64,000 nucleotides of DNA, from assembly GCA_948467645.1 (NCBI GenBank), contig CAOKFD010000001.1, forward strand, positions 87,131-151,130, written 5' to 3'. The DNA is from Fimadaptatus sp948467645. GTDB taxonomy: Bacteria; Bacillota; Clostridia; Christensenellales; Aristaeellaceae. Under the pieces are notes generated by a model that saw nothing but the letters and a program-made list of their open reading frames with translations, was not told the DNA's origin and did no database searches. This document shows, piece after piece, positions 1 to 8,726 of the stretch; the stretch's first letter is position 1, and the number at the start of each line of letters is the position of its first letter. Both the position numbers and the translations under genes were made by a program.

Positions 1-91
1 TCATGACTTCGCCCCCCTCCCGCCGCAAAAGCCGCGCCGCATTACGCGCGCGCGGCTCTTTGCCGTACTGACATGCCGCATGGCGGCGCGC

Positions 92-259
92 TTACTTGCC
101 CATCATGAGCTTGTCCATCCTGCGCGCCATGTCGTGCTTCATGCGCATCGCGTCGCGACCCAGCTTGCGCATGGTGCGCGGTGAAGTCGCGCTGAGCGCG
201 GTCATCGCCGCCACGCCGATTATCGAACCCATTACCATGCCCTTTGCCATACCGTTCAT
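92..259 (-). CDS. Small membrane-associated protein (YtxH-like), 55 aa
   Basis: The ATG at 259 follows a strong AGGAGG site and overlaps the stop of the upstream PRC-barrel gene by four bases (ATGA), so the two are probably translationally coupled. The product starts with a hydrophobic stretch rich in Gly, Met and Ala (about residues 3-25), then turns basic and Met/Arg/Lys-rich to the C-terminus. That looks like a short membrane anchor with a positively charged tail, as in YtxH-type proteins, but no diagnostic motif is present. A longer in-frame start upstream would lie inside the PRC gene and lacks a better ribosome binding site. Function is unknown. Confidence 0.6.
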   Translation of the reverse strand: MNGMAKGMVMGSIIGVAAMTALSATSPRTMRKLGRDAMRMKHDMARRMDKLMMGK

Positions 260-744
260 ATTAAGTCCTCCTCTCCGATTTTCGCCGTTCCCGGCGCGCC
301 GCGGCCGCTGCATTCATAAAACGCGTCGGCCACGATCGCGTCGCCGGTTTGCGGCCTTAGCGAAAACTCGCCGCAGATTATGCGCCCGCCCATAAGGTCG
401 TCGATATAGCCGCGCGATATTTCTATATACGCGACACGGCCGGTGGATTCGTCTATTATAAGATCGCTCACCCGCCCCAGACGCCGCCCGCTGGTCGTAA
501 GCGCGCGCCCCGGCGAGAACTGACAGTCCCCGCCCGCGCGTTCGCCCCTGCCCGAGCATTGCAGCGACACGTCGCCGATCACGTCGATCTGGCCGAGCGA
601 TATTACCCGGCTGCCGCCCAGCGCGCCTTCTATCAGCACGCCTACAAGCTGCCGCCCGCCCTCTAGCACCACGCCGCTTACCCTGCCCGCGCGCCGTCCG
701 TCCGCTATTACCGCCGCGCCTATCAGTGCGCTCATCCGCTTCAT
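256..744 (-). CDS. PRC-barrel domain protein with two barrel repeats
   Basis: The product contains two similar beta-rich modules of about 70 residues. The first begins with a Ser-Ala-Leu-Ile-Gly-Ala pattern. The second has a Gly-Arg-Arg-Leu-Gly-Arg-Val-Ser-Asp segment followed by a strand pattern ending Val-Ala-Tyr-Ile-Glu. These are typical of PRC-barrel folds, which in Firmicutes occur in sporulation-associated YlmC/YmxH-like proteins. I chose the ATG at 744 because it follows a purine-rich AAAGGCGGCG stretch and the PRC fold starts at once. A longer frame to 840 adds only a basic, low-complexity stretch. The downstream small gene overlaps it by four bases. Role unknown. Confidence 0.7.
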   Translation of the reverse strand: MKRMSALIGAAVIADGRRAGRVSGVVLEGGRQLVGVLIEGALGGSRVISLGQIDVIGDVSLQCSGRGERAGGDCQFSPGRALTTSGRRLGRVSDLIIDESTGRVAYIEISRGYIDDLMGGRIICGEFSLRPQTGDAIVADAFYECSGRGAPGTAKIGEEDLI

Positions 745-843
745 GTTTCGCCTGCGCCGCCTTTCACGCGCCGCGTTTTTGCGTGCGCGCGGCTTTCGCG
801 TACATATATTGTGCAAAGTCACGCCTACGCAAACCGGCAATTT

Positions 844-891
844 CTGCCTTAAAATCGAATTGCGTTAAGGCGTTTAAGACATTTAAGGCAG
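844..891. repeat. Inverted repeat upstream of the PRC-barrel gene
   Basis: Ten-base arms CTGCCTTAAA (844-853) and TTTAAGGCAG (882-891) are perfect inverted repeats around a 28-base spacer that holds further partial TTAAGGC copies. It lies about 100 bases upstream of the PRC-barrel start. It could be an operator, a leader hairpin or a repeat relic; nothing decides between these. Confidence 0.45.
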
Positions 892-921
892 TTGTTCCCA
901 CCTGATCGGGCTACGCCTGCC

Positions 922-952
922 AAAAAAGGAAATGCCCGCCCTTACCGGCATT
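922..952 (-). terminator. Terminator after the HD-GYP gene
   Basis: On the minus strand a stem AATGCC/GGCATT (931-936 with 947-952) is followed by a run of T (TCCTTTTTT). It sits about 30 bases after the HD-GYP stop codon at 982, where that transcript would end. The stem is short. Confidence 0.5.
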
Positions 953-981
953 GCCGATAAAGACAGGCTAAATTTACTTCA

Positions 982-2871
982 TCACGCGTTCTGGCGCGCT
1001 TCGCGCTCGGCGCGGTTGAATACCGAATAGTACGTGCTTTCGCGCTCGCGCGTAACCAGCTCCTCCACGCGGCTATACAGCTTCTTGTCGCTGAACAGTC
1101 CCACCAGATCGGGATTGAACATGCGGCCCTCGTTTATGCGCATGTCCGTGACCATATCGTCGATGGTCTTGCCCGATATGTAGGTACGCCCCACAGCATC
1201 GGTAGCCGCGTCGATGCAGTCCGAGCAGGTGATTATCTGATACAGTATCGCGTTTTCCACGCCTATGTAGGACACGTCCGACGGATAGCCGCCCTTGTCG
1301 TCGTACCACTTGTGATGGTACAGCGCCGCGTAGGCATACGGCCGCGTGGACGCGCGCCCGACGAGTATGTCATGCCCCATCGCGGGGTGAAGCTTGATAA
1401 GCTCGAACTCATCCGAAAACAGCATACGTTGGAACAGGTTTACCGTGTCGAGGCATACCATCTTGCCCACGTCGTGCATCATGCAGCAGTTCCACAGGAA
1501 TCTGCGTATGTCAACGTAATGCTCCTTCACTTCTTCCATGGTATCATAACCGTTTACGTGGATAAGCAACTCGGGCTTATGCTCGTAAAGCGTATCGAGT
1601 ATGGCGGTGGAGATCTTGGCCGTCATGCAGCTATGCACATACAGCGTGGGCTGCATGGCGATAAGCGCATTCTCGTAATACTCCTTAAACGGAACGCCGC
1701 CCTCTACCTCGATGTAGTTGGTCATTATGTAGCTGAAAAAGCGCTGCATGGTGTGATACGCGCCGTTGTCGCGCGCGTTGCGGATGTATTCAAACGTGCG
1801 CTTCTGCTCGCTGCGCAAAAACTCGGTACATTCCGCAGTCTTTTCGGGATGGCGGCGGCACATCCACAGCGTGAATATCAGCGGCAGCAGGTTTGCGTCA
1901 ATGTTCATGAAGTCATAGCTGTTCATATCGCTTTCGCGCTGACGCTGCTCGTACTCCTCCATCATTTCACTAACACTAACGCGGCCCATGTAGCATTCGA
2001 TAGACTTCTTGGTAAACATAACATATCCCGGGTCAACGCGATAGTTGTCCGGGTGCGACTTTGCATAGTCCAACGACTTGTTAACCGCGTCGTACAGCTC
2101 GTCCAGTATGTCGCCCGGCACGTCGTTCCAGTACATGAATTCGTTAACCTGCGCCAGATACGTGTACGCCGAGAACAGATCGAAGTCCAGATCCATATCT
2201 GGCACCTTTTCTTTAAGTCCGGGCGCGGTCAGTCTGCTTATGTGCCACTTATAGCATTCAATCTGCTTGCGGATGAGCTTTTCATCGTAATACAGCCGCT
2301 CATAACACGTCGCACTGAACAATTCCAGCGTAATAAGCTCGTTGCGCGTCTTTAGCGGCATTTTTGCAAACTCGTCCGTATCCGCGATGGACTCCACCAT
2401 CTTCTTGCTGCAATCCGATATGCACGCACGGTAGCGCTCGGACAGCGGGTCTGTAGTCCGGCCGCGGTCGCACAGCTGCACCACGTTATAGCTGAGCGCC
2501 TGATGACGGAACAGGCAATGAATGTACTTATACGTATATTCCGGGTCGGACTTTTCGCGGCGCAGCGTGTCGTAATACGGTTCCAGCACGTTCACTATCA
2601 TCCACGCCAGCTGCACGTCCACCATTTCCAGCGTGCGCGTGTCGGCCAGGGCATCGGAAAACTCGATCAGCTTATCCGCATCCTGTTCCGAAATGTCGGG
2701 GTATTTCTTGAGCAGTCTGTATACGCGCGTGTCCAGCACCTCACGGTTTTCCCGGATCATCGCCTTTATCCGCATGAAGTTATCGTTGAACTGCTGATAA
2801 AAATGCGACGCGTTTTCATCCAGTCGCTCCGGCGGCATCGACAGACTGCGTATTTGCAGACTGCGCGTCAT
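982..2871 (-). CDS. HD-GYP-type phosphohydrolase domain protein
   Basis: The C-terminal third carries an HD-domain signature: a His-Asp pair in CMMHDVGKM, then HPAMGHDIL, then HHKWYDDKGGYP. This is the HD and GYP motif set of c-di-GMP or related cyclic nucleotide phosphodiesterases. The N-terminal roughly 400 residues are alpha-helical with no domain I recognise; a helical-repeat or sensory module is likely. No signal peptide or membrane segment is visible, so it is probably cytoplasmic. The ATG at 2871 has a GAGG site five bases upstream; a GTG at 2895 is also possible but its site is 13 bases away. It is a single-gene unit. Substrate is inferred from the family only. Confidence 0.8.
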   Translation of the reverse strand: MTRSLQIRSLSMPPERLDENASHFYQQFNDNFMRIKAMIRENREVLDTRVYRLLKKYPDISEQDADKLIEFSDALADTRTLEMVDVQLAWMIVNVLEPYYDTLRREKSDPEYTYKYIHCLFRHQALSYNVVQLCDRGRTTDPLSERYRACISDCSKKMVESIADTDEFAKMPLKTRNELITLELFSATCYERLYYDEKLIRKQIECYKWHISRLTAPGLKEKVPDMDLDFDLFSAYTYLAQVNEFMYWNDVPGDILDELYDAVNKSLDYAKSHPDNYRVDPGYVMFTKKSIECYMGRVSVSEMMEEYEQRQRESDMNSYDFMNIDANLLPLIFTLWMCRRHPEKTAECTEFLRSEQKRTFEYIRNARDNGAYHTMQRFFSYIMTNYIEVEGGVPFKEYYENALIAMQPTLYVHSCMTAKISTAILDTLYEHKPELLIHVNGYDTMEEVKEHYVDIRRFLWNCCMMHDVGKMVCLDTVNLFQRMLFSDEFELIKLHPAMGHDILVGRASTRPYAYAALYHHKWYDDKGGYPSDVSYIGVENAILYQIITCSDCIDAATDAVGRTYISGKTIDDMVTDMRINEGRMFNPDLVGLFSDKKLYSRVEELVTRERESTYYSVFNRAEREARQNA

Positions 2872-3038
2872 GTATTCCTCAAAATATTTCTCCACAGTCG
2901 AATAACAACTCCCCTGCTCTCGCTAATTAATACACTTTAGTATATTGTCATGCAAATTAATACTCATTGCATGTATAATTTGGTAAAGCTTACGTTATGG
3001 TCAACTTCTGTGGGCTATAAATGTACCAATAACGCAAC

Positions 3039-3069
3039 AATGAAGCGCCCGAAAATCAGGTGCTTCATT
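3039..3069 (-). terminator. Probable terminator after hslU
   Basis: Arms AATGAAGC and GCTTCATT (3039-3046, 3062-3069) form an eight-base stem with extra pairing inside. It lies about 40 bases past the hslU stop. The downstream T content on the minus strand is modest (GTTGCGTTATT), so efficiency is uncertain. Confidence 0.5.
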
Positions 3070-3107
3070 GTCATATGCTATTTTAGCTTTTGCCTGTGCC
3101 CTTGCAA

Positions 3108-4481
3108 TTACAGTATATACTTATGCAAATCCTTGCCGATGGATATTTCGGGCAGGTGCTTCATCACGTACTCGGCGTTCACACGCACTTCTATGGGTTC
3201 GCCGCCCGCCTCGCTGCCGTCGGCATAGTAGGAAATTTCCTGAAGCAGGCCCTCCATAAGCGTATGCAGCCTGCGCGCGCCTATGTTTTCGTTAGTCTCG
3301 TTGGCGGCGTACGCCAGCTCGGCCAGCTTATCCAGCGCGTCGTCCTCGAACACCAGCTTTATATTGTCCACGCCCAGCAGCGCCTGATACTGGCGGATGA
3401 GCGCGTTTTCGGGCTGAGTCAGTATGCGGCGGTAGTCCTCCTGATTCAGCGGCTTCAGCTCAACACGCACCGGGAAACGACCCTGCAGCTCGGGTATCAG
3501 GTCGGACACCTTGGATACGTGGAACGCGCCCGCGGCCATGAACAGTATGTGATCGGTCTTGACCGGGCCGTACTTGGTGGAAACGGTGCTGCCCTCGACC
3601 AGCGGCAGTATGTCGCGCTGCACGCCCTCGCGGGACACATCGGGAGTGCCGCTGCTGGAGTTGCGGCCCGCGATCTTGTCGATCTCGTCCAGGAACACTA
3701 TGCCGTCCTGCTCGGCGCGCGTAATGGCCTCGCGGTATACCGAGTCCATGTCGATCAGGTTCTGCTCCTCCTCGGCGGTCAGTATGCGGCGCGCTTCGCT
3801 CACCTCTACCTTGCGCAGCTTGGTCTTTTTAGGCAGTATCTGACCCAGCATGTCATTCATGTTCATGTCGGTGCCGGGGATTTCGTTCTTGGGCTGCAGC
3901 TCCTCGACCTCAACCTCAACCAGCTCATGCTCCAATTCGCCCGCGCGCAGCTTTTTCAGCACTTCATCGCGCTGACCCTGATAGCGCTGCTTCTCCTCGG
4001 GCGTGCCCTCCGGCTCCTTGGGCTTGGTGCCCAGCAGTATGTCGATAGGGTTGGTGGGCTTCTTCTGCGGGCGCACGATCAGCTGCACCAGACGCTCCTC
4101 GGCGTTGGCCGCGGCCTTATCGTGAACCAGCTGCGCCTGCTTTTCCTTGGCGACGCGGATGGCGGCCTCGACCAGATCACGGATTATCGAATCCACGTCG
4201 CGGCCTACATAGCCGACTTCGGTGAACTTGGTGGCCTCTACTTTTACGAAAGGCGCGTCAACCAGCTTAGCCAGACGGCGCGCGATTTCGGTCTTACCTA
4301 CGCCGGTGGGGCCCATCATGAGTATGTTTTTAGGAGTAACTTCCTCGCGTATTTCGGCGGGCAGCATCGCGCGGCGATAGCGGTTGCGCAGCGCCACGGC
4401 CACGGCCTTCTTGGCATCGTCCTGCCCGATTATATATCTGTCCAGTTCGCGCACTATCTCGCGCGGAGTAAGATTATTCAT
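3108..4481 (-). CDS. hslU: ATP-dependent protease ATPase subunit HslU (ClpY)
   Basis: AAA+ unfoldase that feeds substrates into the HslV peptidase. Walker A is GPTGVGKT at residues 57-64 and Walker B is VFLDEIDKI near residue 250, followed by a Gly-Arg-Asn-Ser-Ser segment and sensor regions. Between them lies the long charged intermediate (I) domain typical of HslU. The C-terminus ends KDLHKYIL, matching the tail that docks into HslV. Length 457 aa is normal. The ATG at 4481 has an AAGGAG site. It is 18 bases downstream of hslV and closes the dprA-topA-trmFO-hslVU run. codY, which follows clpY in Bacillus subtilis, is absent. Confidence 0.97.
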   Translation of the reverse strand: MNNLTPREIVRELDRYIIGQDDAKKAVAVALRNRYRRAMLPAEIREEVTPKNILMMGPTGVGKTEIARRLAKLVDAPFVKVEATKFTEVGYVGRDVDSIIRDLVEAAIRVAKEKQAQLVHDKAAANAEERLVQLIVRPQKKPTNPIDILLGTKPKEPEGTPEEKQRYQGQRDEVLKKLRAGELEHELVEVEVEELQPKNEIPGTDMNMNDMLGQILPKKTKLRKVEVSEARRILTAEEEQNLIDMDSVYREAITRAEQDGIVFLDEIDKIAGRNSSSGTPDVSREGVQRDILPLVEGSTVSTKYGPVKTDHILFMAAGAFHVSKVSDLIPELQGRFPVRVELKPLNQEDYRRILTQPENALIRQYQALLGVDNIKLVFEDDALDKLAELAYAANETNENIGARRLHTLMEGLLQEISYYADGSEAGGEPIEVRVNAEYVMKHLPEISIGKDLHKYIL

Positions 4482-4499
4482 GTATATTCTCCTTCACGG

Positions 4500-5033
4500 T
4501 TATACGCGCTCGACGATAACGTTGTCGTTGGTGTACACGCAGATGGACGCGGCGATATGCAGTGCCTTTTCAGCGATTTCAGCAGCGCTCAGGTCGGTGT
4601 TTTCGATAAGCGCGCGCGCCGCGGCCAACGCATAGTTGCCGCCCGAACCGATAGCGACCACGCCGCCATCCGGCTCAATGACCTCGCCCGTGCCGGATAC
4701 CAGCAGCAGATTGTCCTTGTCGGCGCACAGCAGCATGGCCTCAAGCTGCCTCATGCCTTGCGCGCTGCGCCAATTCATCGCCAGTTCAACCGCGGCGCGC
4801 GGCAGATTGCCCGAATACTGGGTCAGCTTGTCCTCCAGCATTTCGCTCAGCGCGAACGCGTCCGACACGCTGCCTGCAAAGCCCATTACCACCTTGTCAT
4901 GATATATGCGGCGCACTTTGCGCGCGGTGCCCTTCATTATAACCTTTTCGCCCAAAGTCACCTGACCGTCGCCGGCCATAGCGATTTCGCCGCCGCGCTG
5001 AACGGCGCATATCGTAGTTCCCTCGAATTTCAA
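4500..5033 (-). CDS. hslV: ATP-dependent protease peptidase subunit HslV (ClpQ)
   Basis: N-terminal-nucleophile peptidase of the HslVU protease. The conserved TTICAV segment with AMAGDGQVT and TARKVRRI follows, as in HslV. The reading frame starts with TTG at 5033 behind a strong AGGAGG and overlaps the trmFO stop by four bases (TTGA). The start therefore puts five residues (MKFEG) before the catalytic Thr, which must be removed for activity. That resembles the short extension on Bacillus ClpQ rather than the Met-Thr start of Escherichia coli. xerC, which separates trmFO from hslV in B. subtilis, is missing. Length 177 aa is usual. Confidence 0.96.
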   Translation of the reverse strand: MKFEGTTICAVQRGGEIAMAGDGQVTLGEKVIMKGTARKVRRIYHDKVVMGFAGSVSDAFALSEMLEDKLTQYSGNLPRAAVELAMNWRSAQGMRQLEAMLLCADKDNLLLVSGTGEVIEPDGGVVAIGSGGNYALAAARALIENTDLSAAEIAEKALHIAASICVYTNDNVIVERV

Positions 5034-6367
5034 ATCGATTCCTCCTGCATGTGGTCATGCTTAATCGTTTCTATCGTGTCAAGCGCGCGCTGGCCTATCG
5101 CCTCATACCGCTCCTTCTTGGAACGTATGCGCTTTTCCAGCGGCGCCATCAGGCCGAAGTTTGCGTTCATCGGCTGAAAATCGCGATTGGGCGTGGATAT
5201 GTACTTACCCATCGCGCCGATTGCGGTTTTATCGGTAAAGTCGATCGGCGGCAGTCCCCTTATCTGCCTTGCCATCGAAAGCCCCGCCATCAGTCCCGAA
5301 CCGGCCGACTCGACATAGCCCTCAACACCGGTCATCTGGCCCGCGAAGTACAGATCGGGGCGCTCGATGCACTGATAATGCTCGTTTAAGAAGCCGGGCG
5401 AGTTGAGGTAGGTATTGCGGTGCATCACGCCATAGCGCGCGAACTCGGCCTTCTCCAGTCCGGGTATCATGCCGAACACGCGCTTCTGCTCGCCGAATTT
5501 AAGCCGCGTCTGGAATCCGACGAGGTTATACAGCGTGCCCGCCGCGTCATCCTGCCTGAGCTGAACCACAGCGAACGGCTCCTTGCCGGTGCGCGGATCT
5601 TTAAGACCCACCGGCTTCAGCGGCCCGTAGCACAGCGTGTCATAACCGCGCGACGCGAGTATCTCCACCGCGAGACAGCCTTCAAACACATTGGCGCTCT
5701 TATCCAGCGGCCTTTCGTCAAAGCCATGCAGCGGCGCAAGCTCCGCGTGCGTGAGCGCATCGTAAAACGCGTCGTACTCCTCGCGCGTCATGGGGCAGTT
5801 GAGGTAGTCGTCGCCGCGGTCGTATCGCGACTGACGGAACACCTTGGTCATGTCCAGCGATTCGGCAAACACCACGGGCGCGGCCGCGTCGTAGAAGTTG
5901 AGCTGGCTCACGCCGGGCAGAGCGGCTATCTTTTCGCTCAGCGCGTCGCTGGTAAGCGGGCCAGTCGCGACTATGCACGCTCCGTCCGGGATGTCGGTTA
6001 CTTCCTCGCGCACGACTTCGCACAGCGGCGACGACGTAAGCTTATCGGTTATAAAGCCCGAAAACATGTCCCTGTCCACGGCCAGCGCACCGCCTGCGGG
6101 CACCTTGGCGTAATCCGCGGCGCTCATCACGAGCGAATCCAGCGCGCGCATTTCGGCCTTGAGTACGCCCACGGCGTTGCTGAGCCGATCCGACCTGAGC
6201 GAGTTGGAACACACCAGCTCGGCAAACCCCTCCGACTTATGCGCGGGAGAGAATCTGTGCGGCTTCATTTCGATAAGGCGCACGGGTATGCCGCGCTTTA
6301 TAAGCTGCCATGCGGCCTCGCTGCCCGCGAGTCCCGCCCCGATTATTGTAACAAACGATTTCGTCAT
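5030..6367 (-). CDS. trmFO: Methylenetetrahydrofolate-tRNA-(uracil-54)-methyltransferase TrmFO
   Basis: Folate- and FAD-dependent enzyme making 5-methyluridine at position 54 of tRNA. The N-terminus has the dinucleotide-binding motif GAGLAGSEAAW, followed by the family segments HKSEGFAELVCSNSLRS and PAGGALAVDRDMF. The C-terminal region includes FAGQMTGVEGYVESAGSGL, diagnostic of the GidA/TrmFO superfamily. The ATG at 6367 places the FAD motif about ten residues in; an ATG three codons earlier at 6376 is equally possible. Stop overlaps the hslV start. It lies 202 bases after topA, so a separate promoter may exist, though I see no convincing one. Confidence 0.95.
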   Translation of the reverse strand: MTKSFVTIIGAGLAGSEAAWQLIKRGIPVRLIEMKPHRFSPAHKSEGFAELVCSNSLRSDRLSNAVGVLKAEMRALDSLVMSAADYAKVPAGGALAVDRDMFSGFITDKLTSSPLCEVVREEVTDIPDGACIVATGPLTSDALSEKIAALPGVSQLNFYDAAAPVVFAESLDMTKVFRQSRYDRGDDYLNCPMTREEYDAFYDALTHAELAPLHGFDERPLDKSANVFEGCLAVEILASRGYDTLCYGPLKPVGLKDPRTGKEPFAVVQLRQDDAAGTLYNLVGFQTRLKFGEQKRVFGMIPGLEKAEFARYGVMHRNTYLNSPGFLNEHYQCIERPDLYFAGQMTGVEGYVESAGSGLMAGLSMARQIRGLPPIDFTDKTAIGAMGKYISTPNRDFQPMNANFGLMAPLEKRIRSKKERYEAIGQRALDTIETIKHDHMQEESI

Positions 6368-6578
6368 AAAGTTCATCTTTCAGCGTATTGCTCGGAAATT
6401 TCTTTTGTCAAAATATTGACTTTTATCGATTATAGCGTCTGAAGTATTCCCGACTGCATAGCAGGCTGCATTTTAAGGCGCGTAAAACCGCTTGTCTGCA
6501 TCATAAACGCCAGTCAATGCTTTTGCCGTTTAAGTGCGGCCGCAGTCGGGAATTCTTGTCTTGCCCTATGCCTTTACA

Positions 6579-8684
6579 TCATTCGGCGCTGTCGTCGCCC
6601 TCAGGCGCGGCCAGCTCCACGCGATGGCGGCAGGTTTCGTTGGTACAGACATGCGCCATAGCGCCCTTGCGCCCGCGCTTTAAGACCATCATAGAGCCGC
6701 ACACCGGACACTTTTCGCGCACAGGCATGTCCCACGATACGAAGTCGCACTCCGGGTAATGCTCGCAGCCATAGAACTTGCGCCCCTTATGGCTGATGCG
6801 CTCCAGCAGCTTGCCGCCGCACTTGGGGCAGGGCGCGTCGATCTCCTTCAGCAGCGCCTTGGTATTGCGGCATTCCGGGAAGTTGGGGCACGCCAGGAAC
6901 TTGCCATAGCGTCCCATCTTGTAGACCATCATCGCGCCGCACTTGTCGCAGGGCACGTCGGACACCTGGTCCACGATCTGCACCTTTTCCATGTTGCGCT
7001 CGGCGTTTTCGAGCGTCTCCTTGAACGGGCCGTAGAAATCGTTTATGACCTTATGCCAATCCACCTTGCCTTCTTCGACCTCGTCCAGCTCCTCCTCCAT
7101 ATCGGCGGTGAATGTCAGATCAACGATGTCGCTGAAGTACTGCTTCATTATGTCGGTTACGATTGTGCCCAGCTCAGTCGGAATGAGGCGCTTGTTTTCG
7201 CGCGCCACATAGCCGCGCGAGATTATCGTGGTTATCGTGGGCGCGTAGGTGCTGGGGCGGCCTATGCCCTTTTCCTCCAGCTCGCGCACCAACGACGCCT
7301 CGGTATAGCGTGGCGGCGGCTGAGTGAAGCGCTGATCTCCCGCCGCATCGGTGAGCGTCATGACCATGCCCTCGGTTATTTCGGGCAGGCGCACGTCCTT
7401 CTCCTCTACCTCGTCGTCCAGCGATTCCTCATACACGGCGGTAAAGCCCGCGAACTTCTTGCGCGTGCCGGTAAAGCGCATCACAACCGGGCCGCCCGCG
7501 ATGTCCACAGACAGCGTGTCATATACCGCCGGAGTCATCTGGCTGGACACAAAGCGCGAGTATATCAGCTTGTACAGCTTATACTGGTCGCGCGTAAGCG
7601 ATTCCTTTATCGCGTCGGGCAGGCGCGCAACGTCGGTAGGGCGTATTGCTTCGTGCGCGTCCTGCGCGGTCTTGCGCGACTTATACACGTTGGGCGTTTC
7701 AGGCAGGTATTCCGCGCCGAAGCGTTCGCCTATCACACCGCGCACCGCCGCGACGGCCTCGTCGGACACGCGCGTTGAGTCGGTACGGATGTAGCTGATA
7801 AGACCCTGAGTGCCCTCGCCCGCAATGTCTACGCCCTCGTAAAGCTGCTGGGCAATCTGCATGGTCTTTTGCGTGGTAAAGCCCAGCTTGCGCGAGGCCT
7901 CCTGCTGCAGGTTGGATGTGGTAAAGGGCGCGGCAGGGTTCTTGCGCTTTTCGCCCTTGCGCACGGCGCTTACCGCATAGCTTTGCGCGCGGATTACGTC
8001 CAGCGCCGCGTCTGCCGCCTCGCGGTTGGATATAGCTGCGGTTCCGCCGTTAAGCGTCAGCAGTTTTGCGCCGATCTCCACGCCTGCACAATGGAACTTG
8101 CCGCTGATTACCCAGTATTCCTCGGGCACGAACTCGTCTATCTCGCGCTCGCGGTCGCATATCATGCGCGTGGCCACAGACTGCACGCGGCCTGCGGACA
8201 GTCCCTTTTTGACCTTCTGCCACAAAAGCGGACTTATCTTGTAGCCCACCAGCCTGTCCAGCACGCGGCGCGCCTGTTGGGCGTTGACCAAGTCCATATC
8301 TATCGGACGCGCGACCTTAATCGCGCTTTTGACCGCCTTGCTGGTTATTTCGTGAAACTCCACGCGGCACGCCTCGGACGCGTCGATGCCCAGCACATGC
8401 GCCAGATGCCACGATATGGCCTCTCCCTCGCGGTCAGGGTCTGTCGCGAGGTATATCTTGCTCGCCGAGCGCGCGTCCTTGCGTATGCGGTCGAGTATCT
8501 CGCCCCGGCCCCGGATCGTGATGTAGCGCGGTTCAAAGTTATTGTCGATGTCCACGCCCATCTGCGATTTGGGCAGATCACGTATGTGACCGTTGGACGC
8601 CTCGACCTTGTAGCCCCTGCCCAGGAACTTGCCGATCGTGCGCGCCTTTGCCGGGGATTCCACTATTACCAGCTTATTAGTCAT
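6579..8684 (-). CDS. topA: DNA topoisomerase I (type IA)
   Basis: Relaxes negative supercoils. The Toprim acidic motif TDPDREGEA is at residues 81-89, and the active-site tyrosine is Y298 in SYIRTDSTR. Three C-terminal four-cysteine zinc fingers follow (CDKCG...CPNFPEC, CPKCG...CEHYPEC, CPVCG...CTNETC). Total 701 aa is close to the B. subtilis enzyme. The ATG has a TTTGGAGG site. It sits 42 bases downstream of dprA, in the usual dprA-topA order, and is probably read from the dprA promoter. Confidence 0.97.
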   Translation of the reverse strand: MTNKLVIVESPAKARTIGKFLGRGYKVEASNGHIRDLPKSQMGVDIDNNFEPRYITIRGRGEILDRIRKDARSASKIYLATDPDREGEAISWHLAHVLGIDASEACRVEFHEITSKAVKSAIKVARPIDMDLVNAQQARRVLDRLVGYKISPLLWQKVKKGLSAGRVQSVATRMICDREREIDEFVPEEYWVISGKFHCAGVEIGAKLLTLNGGTAAISNREAADAALDVIRAQSYAVSAVRKGEKRKNPAAPFTTSNLQQEASRKLGFTTQKTMQIAQQLYEGVDIAGEGTQGLISYIRTDSTRVSDEAVAAVRGVIGERFGAEYLPETPNVYKSRKTAQDAHEAIRPTDVARLPDAIKESLTRDQYKLYKLIYSRFVSSQMTPAVYDTLSVDIAGGPVVMRFTGTRKKFAGFTAVYEESLDDEVEEKDVRLPEITEGMVMTLTDAAGDQRFTQPPPRYTEASLVRELEEKGIGRPSTYAPTITTIISRGYVARENKRLIPTELGTIVTDIMKQYFSDIVDLTFTADMEEELDEVEEGKVDWHKVINDFYGPFKETLENAERNMEKVQIVDQVSDVPCDKCGAMMVYKMGRYGKFLACPNFPECRNTKALLKEIDAPCPKCGGKLLERISHKGRKFYGCEHYPECDFVSWDMPVREKCPVCGSMMVLKRGRKGAMAHVCTNETCRHRVELAAPEGDDSAE

Positions 8685-8726
8685 TAGCCGACCTCCAAAA
8701 TATCGTAAAAGCGCGGCCGTGCGGTA

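Noticed and set aside
3090..5177. Plus-strand 695-residue frame across hslU and hslV
   Set aside because: It is the antisense of two certain genes; its composition (high Leu, His, Arg, Val) is what the opposite strand of GC-rich coding DNA gives.
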